A stretch of DNA of 64,000 bases from Parasulfuritortus sp037439465 (GCA_037439465.1 JBBIVX010000013.1:1-64000), one strand, 5' to 3'; shown: positions 8,574 to 17,918, counted from the stretch's first letter. Notes: generated from the letters alone by a model not told the origin. Program-made: numbers and translations.

Positions 8574-10490
8574 GTGGGCAAATATGCGGATTTTTACCGC
8601 CGTTCCATAGACGACAAGGCGGGGTTCTGGGCTGAGCAGGCACGGCTGATCGACTGGCAGACCCCCTTCGAGCAGGTCCTGGACGACAGCCGCCTGCCAT
8701 TTGCGCGCTGGTTCGTCGGCGGCCGCACCAATCTCTGCTACAACGCCGTCGATCGCCATCTCAAGGATCGTGCAGGGCAGAAGGCCCTGGCCTACCTCTC
8801 CACCGAGACCAATCTCTCCCGCGATTACAGTTATCGCGAACTCTTCACCGAGGTGAATCGCTGCGCCGCGATGTTGCAATCTCTCGGCGTGCGCCAGGGC
8901 GACCGGGTCATCATCTATATGCCGATGGTGCCCGAGGCGGTGTTCGCCATGCTGGCCTGCGCCCGCCTCGGTGCTATCCACTCGGTGGTGTTCGGCGGTT
9001 TCGCGCCTCACAGCCTGGCCACTCGTATCGACGATGCCCGACCCAAGCTGCTCATCACCGCCGATGCCGGCATGCGCGGCGGCAGGACCATCCGCTACAA
9101 GCCGTTGGTGGACGAGGCCATCGGTCTGACGAAGTCGCCGCCGGCCAAGGTGCTGCTGCTCAAGCGCGGTCTCGATCCCGACCTACAGTGGGTGGCAGGC
9201 CGCGATGTCGATTACGCCGAGCTGCGCGAGCGCCATCTCGATGCCCTGGTCGAGCCCGTCTGGCTGGAATCCTCGGAGCCGTCCTACATACTCTATACCT
9301 CGGGCACCACCGGCAAGCCCAAGGGCGTGCAGCGCGATACCGGTGGTCACGCCGTGGCCCTGGCCGCTTCCATGCGGCACATCTTCACCGGCCGGGCGGG
9401 CGAGACCATGTTTACTTCCAGCGACATCGGCTGGGTGGTCGGTCATTCCTATATCGTCTATGGGCCGCTCATCGCCGGCATGACGAGCGTGGTTTATGAG
9501 GGACTGCCCATTCGCCCCGATGCCGGCATCTGGTGGAAGATTGTGCAGGACAACCGGGTCAACGTGATGTTTACCTCGCCGACGGCGGTGCGGGTGCTGA
9601 AGAAACAGCCGCCGGAGTACCTCAACAAGTACGACGTCTCCAGCCTGCGCAGCCTGTACCTGGCGGGTGAGCCGCTGGACGAGCCGACCGCCCGCTGGAT
9701 CGCCGCCGCCCTCAGGGTCAACGTCATCGACAACTACTGGCAGACCGAGACCGGCTGGCCCATCCTGTCCAGCGTCCCCGGCGTTGAAGACCTGCCGCGC
9801 AAGTTCGGCTCGCCCAGTTTTGCCGCCTACGGCTACGATCTGAAGCTGCTGGACGAACGCAGCGGACGCGAGGTCGGCCGCAACGAGAAGGGTGTACTCA
9901 CCATCGTGCCGCCGCTGCCGCCGGGCTGCCTCACGACTGTGTGGGGCGACGACAGCCGCTTCGTCGACACGTACTTCTCCAACTTCGACAACGTCCAGGT
10001 CTATTCCACCTTCGACTGGGCTACCCGCGACGAAGACGGCTACTACTTCATCCTCGGCCGTACCGACGACGTCATCAACGTCGCCGGCCATCGCCTTGGC
10101 ACGCGCGAAATCGAAGAGGCCATCTCGGCGCACCCCAACATCGCCGAGGTGGCGGTGGTGGGCGTACACGACGAGGTGAAGGGACAGGCGGTGATGGCCT
10201 TCGCCGTGGTCAAGGACGCCAGCCGCATCGCCAGCGCCGAGGCGGCCGCCGCCATGGAGAAAGAGGTGATGGCCACGGTGGACAAGGAACTGGGTGCCAT
10301 TGGCCGGCCGGCGCGGGTCTGCTTCGTCACCCTGCTGCCCAAGACCCGGTCCGGAAAGCTCTTGCGCCGTAGCATTCAGGCCCTGGCAGAAGGCCGCGCC
10401 ACCGGCGATCTCACCACCATCGACGATCCCGCCGCGCTCGAACAGATCCGCCATGCCATTGCGGCGTGGAAGGCGGTCGCACCGGGCTGA
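8574..10490 (+). CDS. prpE: propionate-CoA ligase (propionyl-CoA synthetase)
   Basis: This 638-residue acyl-CoA synthetase activates propionate to propionyl-CoA through an acyl-AMP intermediate. The N-terminus (FYRRSIDDKAGFWAEQARLIDW) and the RTNLCYNAVDRH stretch match PrpE better than acetyl-CoA synthetase. The AMP-binding loop YTSGTTGKPKG is near residue 240, and the C-terminal catalytic lysine is Lys595 in RSGKLLRR. The start is GTG with a GAGGAG site. No methylcitrate-cycle genes are adjacent, so propionate use cannot be concluded from this window alone. Confidence 0.92.
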   Translation: MGKYADFYRRSIDDKAGFWAEQARLIDWQTPFEQVLDDSRLPFARWFVGGRTNLCYNAVDRHLKDRAGQKALAYLSTETNLSRDYSYRELFTEVNRCAAMLQSLGVRQGDRVIIYMPMVPEAVFAMLACARLGAIHSVVFGGFAPHSLATRIDDARPKLLITADAGMRGGRTIRYKPLVDEAIGLTKSPPAKVLLLKRGLDPDLQWVAGRDVDYAELRERHLDALVEPVWLESSEPSYILYTSGTTGKPKGVQRDTGGHAVALAASMRHIFTGRAGETMFTSSDIGWVVGHSYIVYGPLIAGMTSVVYEGLPIRPDAGIWWKIVQDNRVNVMFTSPTAVRVLKKQPPEYLNKYDVSSLRSLYLAGEPLDEPTARWIAAALRVNVIDNYWQTETGWPILSSVPGVEDLPRKFGSPSFAAYGYDLKLLDERSGREVGRNEKGVLTIVPPLPPGCLTTVWGDDSRFVDTYFSNFDNVQVYSTFDWATRDEDGYYFILGRTDDVINVAGHRLGTREIEEAISAHPNIAEVAVVGVHDEVKGQAVMAFAVVKDASRIASAEAAAAMEKEVMATVDKELGAIGRPARVCFVTLLPKTRSGKLLRRSIQALAEGRATGDLTTIDDPAALEQIRHAIAAWKAVAPG

Positions 10491-10556
10491 CTTGCCGGGT
10501 TGCCAGTGACGGCGGCTGCGTTATCATGGCCCCCCGACTTTTACGGTGGCCGTCCG

Positions 10557-11072
10557 ATGCGCTGCTTGCTTTTACTCGCCCTGGTGGCGCCCACACTGTC
10601 CGCCGCGGCAGAATGGGGCCAGTTCGAATACGATTTCGATGCCGACAAGAAGCCTTGGGCCGAGGTGCAAGCCGTGTTGCCGGCGGCACCCAAGGCGGCG
10701 CGATTAATCCCTTTCGAGGTCAGCGCGGCAACGGCCCACCGCCACTTCATTGACGCGGACTCGGTATCGGCGGGAGAAGATGGCGTGGTCCGCTATACGG
10801 TGGTGATCCGTACTGCTGGCGGTGCCGAGAACGTCAGTTTCGAGGGTATGCGTTGCGCCACTGGCGAACGCAAGCTCTATGCCTTCGGCCGGCCGGACGG
10901 AACCTGGTCGCGCAACCCGCGCGCCTCTTGGGAAGCGATACAGGCGAGGCTCGCCCGCAGCTACCAGCGCGAGCTGTTTTTCCATTATTTCTGCACGGTG
11001 GACGGCGCGGCGGACATGAAGACCATCCGCCGTGCGTTGCAAAGCGGCGGCATCCGCCGCGGCGGCGATTAA
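10557..11072 (+). CDS. CNP1-like family exported protein
   Basis: The ATG at 10557 begins a signal peptide (MRCLLLLALVAPTLSAAA), so it is preferred over an earlier in-frame start. The mature protein has the features of the CNP1-like family found mainly in betaproteobacteria: WGQFEYDFD near the start, HFIDADSVS, VRYTVVIRTAGGAENVSFEGMRC and the late WE(A)I... FFHYFC motif. The function of the family is unknown. Its 3' end overlaps the 3' end of the convergent btuM by four bases. Confidence 0.85.
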   Translation: MRCLLLLALVAPTLSAAAEWGQFEYDFDADKKPWAEVQAVLPAAPKAARLIPFEVSAATAHRHFIDADSVSAGEDGVVRYTVVIRTAGGAENVSFEGMRCATGERKLYAFGRPDGTWSRNPRASWEAIQARLARSYQRELFFHYFCTVDGAADMKTIRRALQSGGIRRGGD

Positions 11073-11632
11073 CCGGGCAACCGCCTGGCCGCCAGCCGTG
11101 CCGTGACGACGCGCTGGGCGATCCAGCCGAGCATCAGGTAGAGCGCCGTGCTGGCGACGTAAGGCGGAAAATAGCCGACGACGCGGCCGGCGTATTCAAG
11201 TGCCCCCATCTTCCCAAAATAGCCTGAGAAAGCCCAGAAGCTCGCGTTGGCGATGAGGAAGTGCGCGCCGACCGCGGCGAGGCCGACCGCCGCCAGTCGC
11301 CGCGCCGGCAACTGCGGGGTCCGGGCGAGCACGCGGCCGGCCAGCCAGACTGCGCCGTAAGCCGCCACCAACCCGGCATAGGCCGGGGTCAGGCACCAGC
11401 CGGCCTCGACGGCGGATTTGGCGAGGAAAACGTCGATGCCGAATGCCACCGCCGCATAGGCGGCGAAGCAGCGCAGCCCGCCCAGCCACAGGCCGCCCAT
11501 CAGGAATACTGCCAGCGAGGCGTCGGGCAGACTGATGGCACTGCCGAAGTGGCCGACGCGGGTGACGGCGAGCAGCAGGGCCAGGACAGTGAATACAGTG
11601 AAACGGGCTCGAGTGGACACAGGGGCGGACAT
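11069..11632 (-). CDS. btuM: BtuM-type cobalamin transporter
   Basis: The 187-residue protein is very hydrophobic with about six membrane helices, the size and topology of a solitary ECF S-component. Counting from the ATG at 11632 (GGAGG site upstream), a cysteine falls at position 80 in WCLTPAYAG. Cys80 is the cobalamin-coordinating residue described for BtuM of Thiobacillus denitrificans, and I rely on memory for that number. The gene is divergent from a cobalamin riboswitch and btuB-cobUTCS, which agrees with an inner-membrane B12 uptake role. No BtuCD or ECF ATPase genes are in the window. The family assignment comes from this cysteine, topology and context, not from an alignment. Confidence 0.82.
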   Translation of the reverse strand: MSAPVSTRARFTVFTVLALLLAVTRVGHFGSAISLPDASLAVFLMGGLWLGGLRCFAAYAAVAFGIDVFLAKSAVEAGWCLTPAYAGLVAAYGAVWLAGRVLARTPQLPARRLAAVGLAAVGAHFLIANASFWAFSGYFGKMGALEYAGRVVGYFPPYVASTALYLMLGWIAQRVVTARLAARRLPG

Positions 11633-11678
11633 TGCGACCTCCGGTTGGTAAACGTCGGCTAGGATAGCCCAAGTCGTT

Positions 11679-11708
11679 TTTCCATCCAACTGCGGCACCG
11701 TATATAAT
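11679..11708 (+). promoter_or_regulatory. promoter of the riboswitch-btuB transcript
   Basis: A perfect TATAAT (11703-11708) lies 10-15 bp before the first conserved riboswitch bases, with a weaker TTTCCA at 11679-11684 (18-bp spacer). The position suits transcription starting at the riboswitch. Confidence 0.65.
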
Positions 11709-11717
11709 CCCGGCTTG

Positions 11718-11905
11718 CTTCAGGTGTTCGCGGTTCGCCGCGAATGAAACGGGAAACAGGTGCGCGTAAGCCATCCCTGTGCTGCCCCCGCAACGGTAAG
11801 CGCTAAACGGTCGTTCAACTGCCACTGTCCTACGGATGGGAAGGCGAACGACTTCAGGCGCGAGCCCGGAGACCGGCCTGAAGTCTGCGCGCGGACCACG
11901 GTGGG
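11718..11905 (+). promoter_or_regulatory. cobalamin (AdoCbl) riboswitch
   Basis: The conserved landmarks occur in order. They are a GAATGAAACGGGAAACAGGTG-like core near 11742-11762, the GCTGCCCCCGCAACGGTA block near 11781-11798, and the B12 box GCCCGGAGACCGGCC near 11864-11878 with the closing CTGAAG. B12 binding normally masks the ribosome site or forms a terminator downstream; here a G-rich GTGGGTGG segment follows, and the btuB start is about 100 bases further on. It should shut down btuB-cobUTCS when B12 is plentiful. Confidence 0.95.
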
Positions 11906-12004
11906 TGGTTTTGCTTAGCTTCATTTCTTGGCATGACAGCCCCCGCGCCGCGTTTTTTTTTATCCCCTTCCGCGGGTGAGCGGAAGACACCGGAAAGGCT
12001 GTCC

Positions 12005-13840
12005 ATGCACCTCAAACTTTGCTATCCGGCCCTGTTCGGGCTGTGCTGTACCCCTGCCGCCTTGGCCGCAGCCGATTATCAACTGGGCGACATCGTCGTC
12101 ACTGCCACGCGCGTCGCGCAGCCACCTGCCGAGGTCGCGGCGGATATCAGCGTGCTGACCCGCACCGACATCGAACGGGCCGGCCAGTCTACCCTGGTGG
12201 AATTGCTGAGCACTTTGCCAGGCGCCGAAATCGTCCAGAACGGCGGCGCCGGCGCGGCTGCCAGCGTCTTCCTGCGCGGCGCCAGCGGGGGTCATACCCT
12301 GGTGCTGGTGGATGGTGTGCGCATGACCTCGGCGACCCTGGGCAGCGCCCGTCTGGAGCACATTCCGCTGGCCCTGGTGGACCGTATCGAGATCGTGCGC
12401 GGGCCGATGAGCCATCTCTATGGCTCCGAGGCGATCGGCGGGGTAATCCAGATATTCACCCGTCGCGACCGTGGAACACCGCACCTGACCGCTACGCTCG
12501 GTCTCGGCAGTTACGGGCACCGCAGCGCCGACGCCGCCGCGAGCGGCCGCACGGGGGCATGGCGTTATGCCCTGGCCGCCGGCCATGACCAGCAGGACGG
12601 CTTTTCCGCGCGTCCGGCGGCCTATGCCGATCGCGATGGTTACCGCAACGAGCATGTCAGCCTGCAAACGGAATATGCCCTCAACGCCGCCCACAGCCTC
12701 AACCTGCACGGTTTCGCCAGCACTGGCCACAGCCATTACGACGATGGTTTCACCCCCTACGACAGCCGCTCCGCCGCTCGTCTCGGCACGCTCGGCATTG
12801 GTCTGAAAAGCCGTCTCGGCACGGCCTGGGACAGCACCCTGCGGCTCGACCGGGCCACGGAGCAGGTCAAGACCAACGGCTACAGTGACCCCTTCCTGCC
12901 CTGGTTCGACGGCGGGCCCTACAGCAGCCGCATCGGCATGGAGCAATGGCAGTACGGCTGGCAGCTCGATGGCCACACTGCCTGGGGCGATCCGCAACTG
13001 GTGCTGGAGCGGCTGGAGCAGGATGTCAGCGGCGATGTCGCTTACAGCCGCGACCACCGCGACCGCAACGCCCTCGGCCTGTCCTGGCGCAAGCGGGTGG
13101 GCGCGCACGGCTTCAGCGTCAGCCTGCGGCGTGACGACGACTCCCAGTTCGGCGACCACGACACCGGCGCACTCGGCTATAGCCTCCTGCTGGCGCCTGG
13201 CTGGCGCGGCAACCTGGCCTGGGGCACGGCCTTCAAAGCGCCGTCCTTCGACGACCTTTATTGGCCCGGCGCCGGCAATCCCGACCTCAAGCCGGAGTCG
13301 GCCCGCAACCGCGAGATCGGTCTGAAATATGAGGGCGCCGGGCGTGGCGTCAGCGCCGTGGCTTACCGTAATGACGTGGATGACCTCATCCAGTGGGCGC
13401 CGTCCGCAAGCGGCGACTGGCGCCCCGCCAACGTCGCCAGTGCCCGCCTGCAGGGCCTGAGCCTGGCCTGGCGCGAGCGCCTTGGGGCCTGGGCGCTGCG
13501 TGCCAGCCTGGATCTGCAAAACCCGGAAGACGCCGCGACAGGAAAACGGCTCATCCTGCGCTCGCGCCGGCATGGCGCCCTGGCGGCGGAGTACGCCTCC
13601 GGGCCCTGGCGCTTTGCCGGCGAGCTCATCGGTGAGGGCGGCCGCTATAACGATGCCGGCAACAGCCTCCATCTGGCCGGTTACGGTCTCGTCAACCTGA
13701 CGGGGGCCTACACGCTGACGCCCGAGTGGCGGCTGGAGGGCCGCCTGGACAATGTTCTCGATCACGACTACGAGCGTGCCGCCGGCTATGCCACACCCGG
13801 CCGCAACCTGTTCGTGCGTTTGCGCTACGCCGCGCAATGA
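12005..13840 (+). CDS. btuB: TonB-dependent vitamin B12 receptor
   Basis: This outer-membrane receptor of 611 residues imports cobalamin. A signal peptide is followed by a TonB box DIVVTATR (29-36), a plug domain (LPGAEIVQNGGAGAAASVFLRGASGGHTLVLVDGVRM; YGSEAIGGVIQIFTR) and a 22-strand-type barrel ending in a C-terminal aromatic strand (NLFVRLRYAAQ). The start at 12005 begins the signal peptide and has a GAAAGG site. The riboswitch directly upstream makes the B12 specificity almost certain. Its stop overlaps the cobU start (ATGA). Confidence 0.95.
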   Translation: MHLKLCYPALFGLCCTPAALAAADYQLGDIVVTATRVAQPPAEVAADISVLTRTDIERAGQSTLVELLSTLPGAEIVQNGGAGAAASVFLRGASGGHTLVLVDGVRMTSATLGSARLEHIPLALVDRIEIVRGPMSHLYGSEAIGGVIQIFTRRDRGTPHLTATLGLGSYGHRSADAAASGRTGAWRYALAAGHDQQDGFSARPAAYADRDGYRNEHVSLQTEYALNAAHSLNLHGFASTGHSHYDDGFTPYDSRSAARLGTLGIGLKSRLGTAWDSTLRLDRATEQVKTNGYSDPFLPWFDGGPYSSRIGMEQWQYGWQLDGHTAWGDPQLVLERLEQDVSGDVAYSRDHRDRNALGLSWRKRVGAHGFSVSLRRDDDSQFGDHDTGALGYSLLLAPGWRGNLAWGTAFKAPSFDDLYWPGAGNPDLKPESARNREIGLKYEGAGRGVSAVAYRNDVDDLIQWAPSASGDWRPANVASARLQGLSLAWRERLGAWALRASLDLQNPEDAATGKRLILRSRRHGALAAEYASGPWRFAGELIGEGGRYNDAGNSLHLAGYGLVNLTGAYTLTPEWRLEGRLDNVLDHDYERAAGYATPGRNLFVRLRYAAQ

Positions 13841-14358
13841 TCCGCCTCATTCTCGGCGGCGCCCGTTCCGGCAAGAGCGCTTATGCGCAGCGATTGGCGG
13901 CGCTGTCCGGCCTGCCGGTGACGGTGATCGCCACGGCCGAGGCGGCCGATGCCGAGATGACCGCGCGCATCGCCCGGCATCGGACGCAACGCCCGCTTCA
14001 CTGGGGTACCGTCGAGGAGCCGCTGGCACTGGCGGCGGCGCTGGGCGCGGTGGCGGGCGCGCGGCAATGTCTGCTGGTCGATTGTCTGACGCTTTGGCTC
14101 AGCAATCTGCTGGCGGCGGGCGAGGCCCGTTTCGAGGCGGAACGCGCCGCGCTGTTCGAACGCCTGCCTGCCCTCCCCGGTGAGATCATCCTGGTGGCCA
14201 ACGAGGTCGGACTTGGAGTGATCCCACTGGGTGAACTTACCCGCCGCTTCGTTGATGAGGCCGGCCGGCTCAACCAGGAATTGGCGGCGCAGGCGGACGT
14301 GGTGGTGTTTCTGGCCGCCGGCTTGCCCCTGCTCATGAAAGGAAGATGTGATGGATGA
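13837..14358 (+). CDS. cobU: adenosylcobinamide kinase / adenosylcobinamide-phosphate guanylyltransferase
   Basis: CobU phosphorylates adenosylcobinamide and attaches GMP from GTP in nucleotide-loop assembly. The 173-residue protein starts at the ATGA overlap with btuB. It has the P-loop GGARSGKS (7-14), a likely guanylylated histidine at His48 (ARHRTQRP), and the LLVDCLTLWLSNLL and VANEVGLGVIP motifs of the family. It belongs to the overlapping btuB-cobU-cobT-cobC-cobS run, all behind the riboswitch. Confidence 0.95.
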   Translation: MIRLILGGARSGKSAYAQRLAALSGLPVTVIATAEAADAEMTARIARHRTQRPLHWGTVEEPLALAAALGAVAGARQCLLVDCLTLWLSNLLAAGEARFEAERAALFERLPALPGEIILVANEVGLGVIPLGELTRRFVDEAGRLNQELAAQADVVVFLAAGLPLLMKGRCDG

Positions 14359-15400
14359 ACGTTGGTGGGCGGCTCCCGTCCGCTCCCTGGACGCGGCGGC
14401 CGGCCAGGCCGCGCGGGCGCGTCAGAACAACCTGACCAAGCCGCCCGGCAGCCTCGGTCGGCTGGAGGAAATGGCGATCGCGCTGGCGGCCATGCAGTCG
14501 CGGCCCCGCCCGCAGGCCGACGCGGTATGGATTACGGTCTTCGCCGGTGACCATGGCGTCGTGGCGGAGGGGGTGGCGGCCTTTCCGCAGGCGGTAACGC
14601 AGCAAATGCTGACCAACTTCGTCGGCGGCGGCGCCGCCATCGCGGTTCTGGCGCGGGAGTTAGGGGCCCGGCTGGAAGTGGTGGATGTGGGCAGCCTGGC
14701 GCCGGCGCCGCTGAGCGGCGTGGTCTGGGACAAGGCGGGACAGGGCACCGCCAATTTCGCCAGCCAGGCGGCGATGTCTGCCGCGCAGATGGAGATGGCC
14801 CTGGAGGCGGGCCGGCGCGCCGTGCGGCGGGCACGTGAGGCGGCGACGGACCTGTTCGTCGGCGGCGAGATGGGCATCGGCAACAGTACCGCCGCGGCCG
14901 CTCTGGCCTGCGCCCTGTTGGGCCTGGCCGGGCGGGATATGGCCGGCCCCGGCACCGGTCTTTCCGACACTGGAGTGGCACACAAGGCGGAGGTCATTGA
15001 CCGGGCGCTGGCCTTGCACCGGCCGGCCAGGGACGATACGGCCGAGGCCCTGCGCCGTCTCGGCGGCTACGAGATCGCCGCCCTTGCCGGGGCCTACATG
15101 GCTTGCGCTCAGGCCGGGCTGCCGGCGCTGGTGGATGGCTTCATCGCCACGGCGGCGGCGCTGACGGCGGTGCGGCTCAATCCGGGGACACGCGCTTGGC
15201 TGTTGTTTGGCCATGCCTCTGCCGAACCCGGCCATGCCCGCCTGCTGAGCGCTCTGGCGGCGCGGCCGATGTTGACGCTGGACATGCGTCTGGGCGAAGG
15301 CAGCGGGGCGGCGGTGGCGGTGTCGCTGCTGCGCCTCGCCTGCGCCCTGCACAACGGTATGGCCACCTTCGCCGAAGCGGGCGTCAGTGGCCAAGGCTGA
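14351..15400 (+). CDS. cobT: nicotinate-nucleotide--dimethylbenzimidazole phosphoribosyltransferase
   Basis: CobT makes alpha-ribazole phosphate, the lower-ligand precursor of B12. The protein has 349 residues from the ATG at 14351, which an AGGAAG site supports over a GTG three bases earlier. Family features include LTKPPGSLGRLEE, VFAGDHGV, GGEMGIGNST and the late LGEGSGAAVAVSLLR with the catalytic glutamate. It overlaps cobU by 8 bp and cobC by 14 bp. Confidence 0.96.
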   Translation: MDERWWAAPVRSLDAAAGQAARARQNNLTKPPGSLGRLEEMAIALAAMQSRPRPQADAVWITVFAGDHGVVAEGVAAFPQAVTQQMLTNFVGGGAAIAVLARELGARLEVVDVGSLAPAPLSGVVWDKAGQGTANFASQAAMSAAQMEMALEAGRRAVRRAREAATDLFVGGEMGIGNSTAAAALACALLGLAGRDMAGPGTGLSDTGVAHKAEVIDRALALHRPARDDTAEALRRLGGYEIAALAGAYMACAQAGLPALVDGFIATAAALTAVRLNPGTRAWLLFGHASAEPGHARLLSALAARPMLTLDMRLGEGSGAAVAVSLLRLACALHNGMATFAEAGVSGQG

Positions 15401-16016
15401 GACCACCCTGGTCACGGTGCTGCGCCACGGCGAGGTGGTGGGGCGGGCGCATGTCTTGCGCGGTGCCAGCGATGTGCCGCTCAGTGACCGGGGCCGTGCG
15501 CAGATGCAGGCCAGGCTAGCGGGGTTGCCGGCATTCGATCGGGTGGCGGCATCGCCACTGTGCCGTTGCCGAGCCTTCGCCGCGGCGGTCGCCGCGGGGC
15601 GGTGCCTGCCGCTGGAGATATTGCCGGATTTCGAGGAGATGCATTTCGGTGACTGGGAAGGACTGACTGGTGCCGAGGCGGCGGCCTCTCACCCCGAAGC
15701 GTATGCGGCCTGGTGCCGTTTCGACGAGGCCGCCGCGGCGCCGGGAGGCGAGACCCTGGGCGCTTTCCGGCGCCGAGTGTTGGCCGGCTGGACGAAATGG
15801 CTGGCGGACGGCGAGGGCGGTCATCGTCTGCTAATCAGCCATGCGGGTGTGATGCGGGTGTTGCTCCAGGTCATGCTCGACCTGCCCCTGTCCTCGCTTT
15901 ACCGTATCGCACTACCCGCGGCGGCCGCCTTCCAGGTCTCCCTGCTGTCCGGCCATGCCCCTGTCCTGCTGTCCCTGAACGCATGCGCGGATTCCTGCTC
16001 GCCCTCCAGTTTCTGA
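15387..16016 (+). CDS. cobC: histidine phosphatase, probable alpha-ribazole phosphatase
   Basis: The 209-residue protein has the phosphoglycerate-mutase-type active site: a RHGE motif near residue 13 and ISHAGVMRV near residue 151. Family members remove phosphate from diverse substrates, but the place between cobT and cobS, with overlaps on both sides, points to dephosphorylation of alpha-ribazole phosphate or adenosylcobalamin phosphate. The GTG at 15387 lies inside cobT. Confidence 0.88.
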   Translation: MAKAETTLVTVLRHGEVVGRAHVLRGASDVPLSDRGRAQMQARLAGLPAFDRVAASPLCRCRAFAAAVAAGRCLPLEILPDFEEMHFGDWEGLTGAEAAASHPEAYAAWCRFDEAAAAPGGETLGAFRRRVLAGWTKWLADGEGGHRLLISHAGVMRVLLQVMLDLPLSSLYRIALPAAAAFQVSLLSGHAPVLLSLNACADSCSPSSF

Positions 16017-16717
16017 CCCGTCTGCCGGTGCCGCTGGCCGGCGAATTCGATGCCGGGGCGCTGGCGCGCTCGGCAGCCTGGTTCCCCGCCGTTGGATTGG
16101 TGCTCGGCGGCCTGCTCGCGGTGGCGGCCTGGCTGGGCAGTCAGGTCGATCCCTGGCTGGGGGCACTGCTGACGCTGCTGGCCTGGGTCGGGCTGACCGG
16201 CGGGTTGCATCTCGATGGACTGGCCGATCTCGCCGATGCCCTGGGCGCGGCGCACCGCGACCGCGTGCGCTTTCTCTCCGTGCTGGCCGATCCGCATCTT
16301 GGGGCCTTCGGCGCCATGGCGCTGCTGCTGCTGTTGCTCGCCAAATTGGTGTTGCTGATGTTGCTCATCAAATTCGGCGCCGGCCTGTGGGGGGTGGTGC
16401 TGATCCCGGCGTGGGCGCGGCTGGGGGCGTTGTGGTGGTCGCAGTCCTTGCCGCCGCTGAAGCCGGGCTTGGGCGAGCGCTTTGCCTGGCGGGCGGGCGC
16501 CACTTTACCTTGGCTCTGGGCCGTGGCGCTGGCGGCGCTGAGTCTGCCGCTGCCCGGTCTGCTGCTCGTGCCCTTGTTGCTCTGGGGTTGGCGCCATTTT
16601 TTGGCGACCAGGGTGGGCGGCATGAGCGGCGACTGTCTGGGGGCGGGGGTGGAGGTGACGGAGGTCCTGGCGTTGTGGCTGCTGGTCAGTGCGGCCTGGC
16701 TTTCCGCGTCCGCTTGA
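15983..16717 (+). CDS. cobS: adenosylcobinamide-GDP ribazoletransferase (cobalamin synthase)
   Basis: CobS is the membrane enzyme that joins adenosylcobinamide-GDP and alpha-ribazole. The ATG at 15983 gives 244 residues with several membrane helices and the signatures FLTRLPVP, GGLHLDGLADLADALG (with acidic residues that bind metal) and GGMSGDCLGA. The frame is open upstream but that part lies in cobC. It ends the B12 run and its 3' end overlaps the convergent GGDEF gene by 32 bp. Confidence 0.94.
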   Translation: MRGFLLALQFLTRLPVPLAGEFDAGALARSAAWFPAVGLVLGGLLAVAAWLGSQVDPWLGALLTLLAWVGLTGGLHLDGLADLADALGAAHRDRVRFLSVLADPHLGAFGAMALLLLLLAKLVLLMLLIKFGAGLWGVVLIPAWARLGALWWSQSLPPLKPGLGERFAWRAGATLPWLWAVALAALSLPLPGLLLVPLLLWGWRHFLATRVGGMSGDCLGAGVEVTEVLALWLLVSAAWLSASA

Positions 16718-17918
16718 TTTCGTACATGCGGGCGTCGGCGACCTGCAGCAGGTGGTCCATGCTGTCGCCGTCCGTGGGGAAAATGGCTTGGCCGAGGCTG
16801 CAACTGGGGTGCAGTGTGATGGCCTGCACTTGCACCGGCTGGTGGACGTTTTCCAGGATGCCGTGCCTGATCTTATCGATCTGCACGTCATCACCCATGC
16901 CCAGCAGTATCAGCGCGAATTCGTCGCCGCCCAGGCGGGCGACGGTGTCGGTGGCGCGCACCGATTTCAGCAGACGGCCAGCGACCGTCTGGAGGAGGGC
17001 GTCGCCGGCGGCATGGCCGTGGCTGTCATTGATCGCTTTGAAATCGTCGAGATCGGCATAGAGGATGACGGCCTTGAGTCCTTCCTGCCGGGCGTGGGCA
17101 ATCGCTTCCCGGAGACGGTGATAGAACAGGCTGCGGTTGGCCAGGCCGGTGAGCGGGTCATGGGTGGCCTCGTGCTTGAGCTGGGTACCGGTCTTTTCCA
17201 AGGCCCGCATCTGCCCATCTATGGTACGCACGTAGTTGCGCATCTGGCGATAGATGAACAGGGCGCTGACGCTGGCCAGAAGCGTCAGCGCGAGACCCAG
17301 CGCCAGGTCCACCAAAATGGCCCGCTGCGTCGCCAGGCGGGTGGCGGCGAGGGCATGCTGTATCTGGTCGCGCTCATGCCGCTGCAGATCGCTGACGGTG
17401 TCGATGAATTGCAGAGTGAAAGGCCGCAGGGTGCCGATGATGTGGTTGCGCGCCATCTCCAGCTGGTCGTTGCGGGCAAGATCGGCGATCTTTTCATGCA
17501 GGTCGATGATGCCCTCGACCAGCCGGTCCTGCCGTTGCAGATTTGCGCTCTCGAAGGCGTCCAAGCCGAGGGCACGCAGCTCGTTGCGCGCCTTGCCCAC
17601 GGCATAACCCCATTTGAGGTATTGCTGAAAGTGCGCGTCGCGCTCGAAAGGGTCTTCCACCATGGCCTGGTAAATGAGGCTGGTGTGGCGGTTGTAGGTG
17701 GCTTCGAGCAGGGCGGTGGCCGCCTGGATCTTGCGGTTGCGCAGTTCGACGATATCGCGCATGCGGTCTTCCTGATCCTGCATCTGATGCACCGCATAGG
17801 CGGTCAGGCCAGCCATCAGCCCAACCAGGATGGCGAAACCGGTGAGTAGCCGCCGCGACAGCTTTTTCGGCAGCCGCGCTGGCATCGCCGTGACGGCCGG
17901 CTCTGATGACGTTTTCAT
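16686..17918 (-). CDS. membrane-bound diguanylate cyclase with periplasmic sensor domain
   Basis: The 410-residue protein has a TM helix near 22-44, a largely helical periplasmic region to about 195, a second TM near 200-222 and a GGDEF domain from about 245. The active site ARLGGDEFALIL is intact, and RATD, five residues earlier, is the product-inhibition I-site, so it should make cyclic-di-GMP and be feedback regulated. The sensor part resembles four-helix bundles, but the ligand is unknown. It converges on cobS with a 32-bp overlap. Confidence 0.9.
   Translation of the reverse strand: MKTSSEPAVTAMPARLPKKLSRRLLTGFAILVGLMAGLTAYAVHQMQDQEDRMRDIVELRNRKIQAATALLEATYNRHTSLIYQAMVEDPFERDAHFQQYLKWGYAVGKARNELRALGLDAFESANLQRQDRLVEGIIDLHEKIADLARNDQLEMARNHIIGTLRPFTLQFIDTVSDLQRHERDQIQHALAATRLATQRAILVDLALGLALTLLASVSALFIYRQMRNYVRTIDGQMRALEKTGTQLKHEATHDPLTGLANRSLFYHRLREAIAHARQEGLKAVILYADLDDFKAINDSHGHAAGDALLQTVAGRLLKSVRATDTVARLGGDEFALILLGMGDDVQIDKIRHGILENVHQPVQVQAITLHPSCSLGQAIFPTDGDSMDHLLQVADARMYEIKRTRKARPH

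Noticed and set aside
11960..13837. Long minus-strand open frame opposite btuB
   Set aside because: Antisense shadow; the plus-strand protein has the TonB box, plug and barrel.
16387..17061. Plus-strand frame running past cobS
   Set aside because: Shadow of cobS and the GGDEF gene, with no family.
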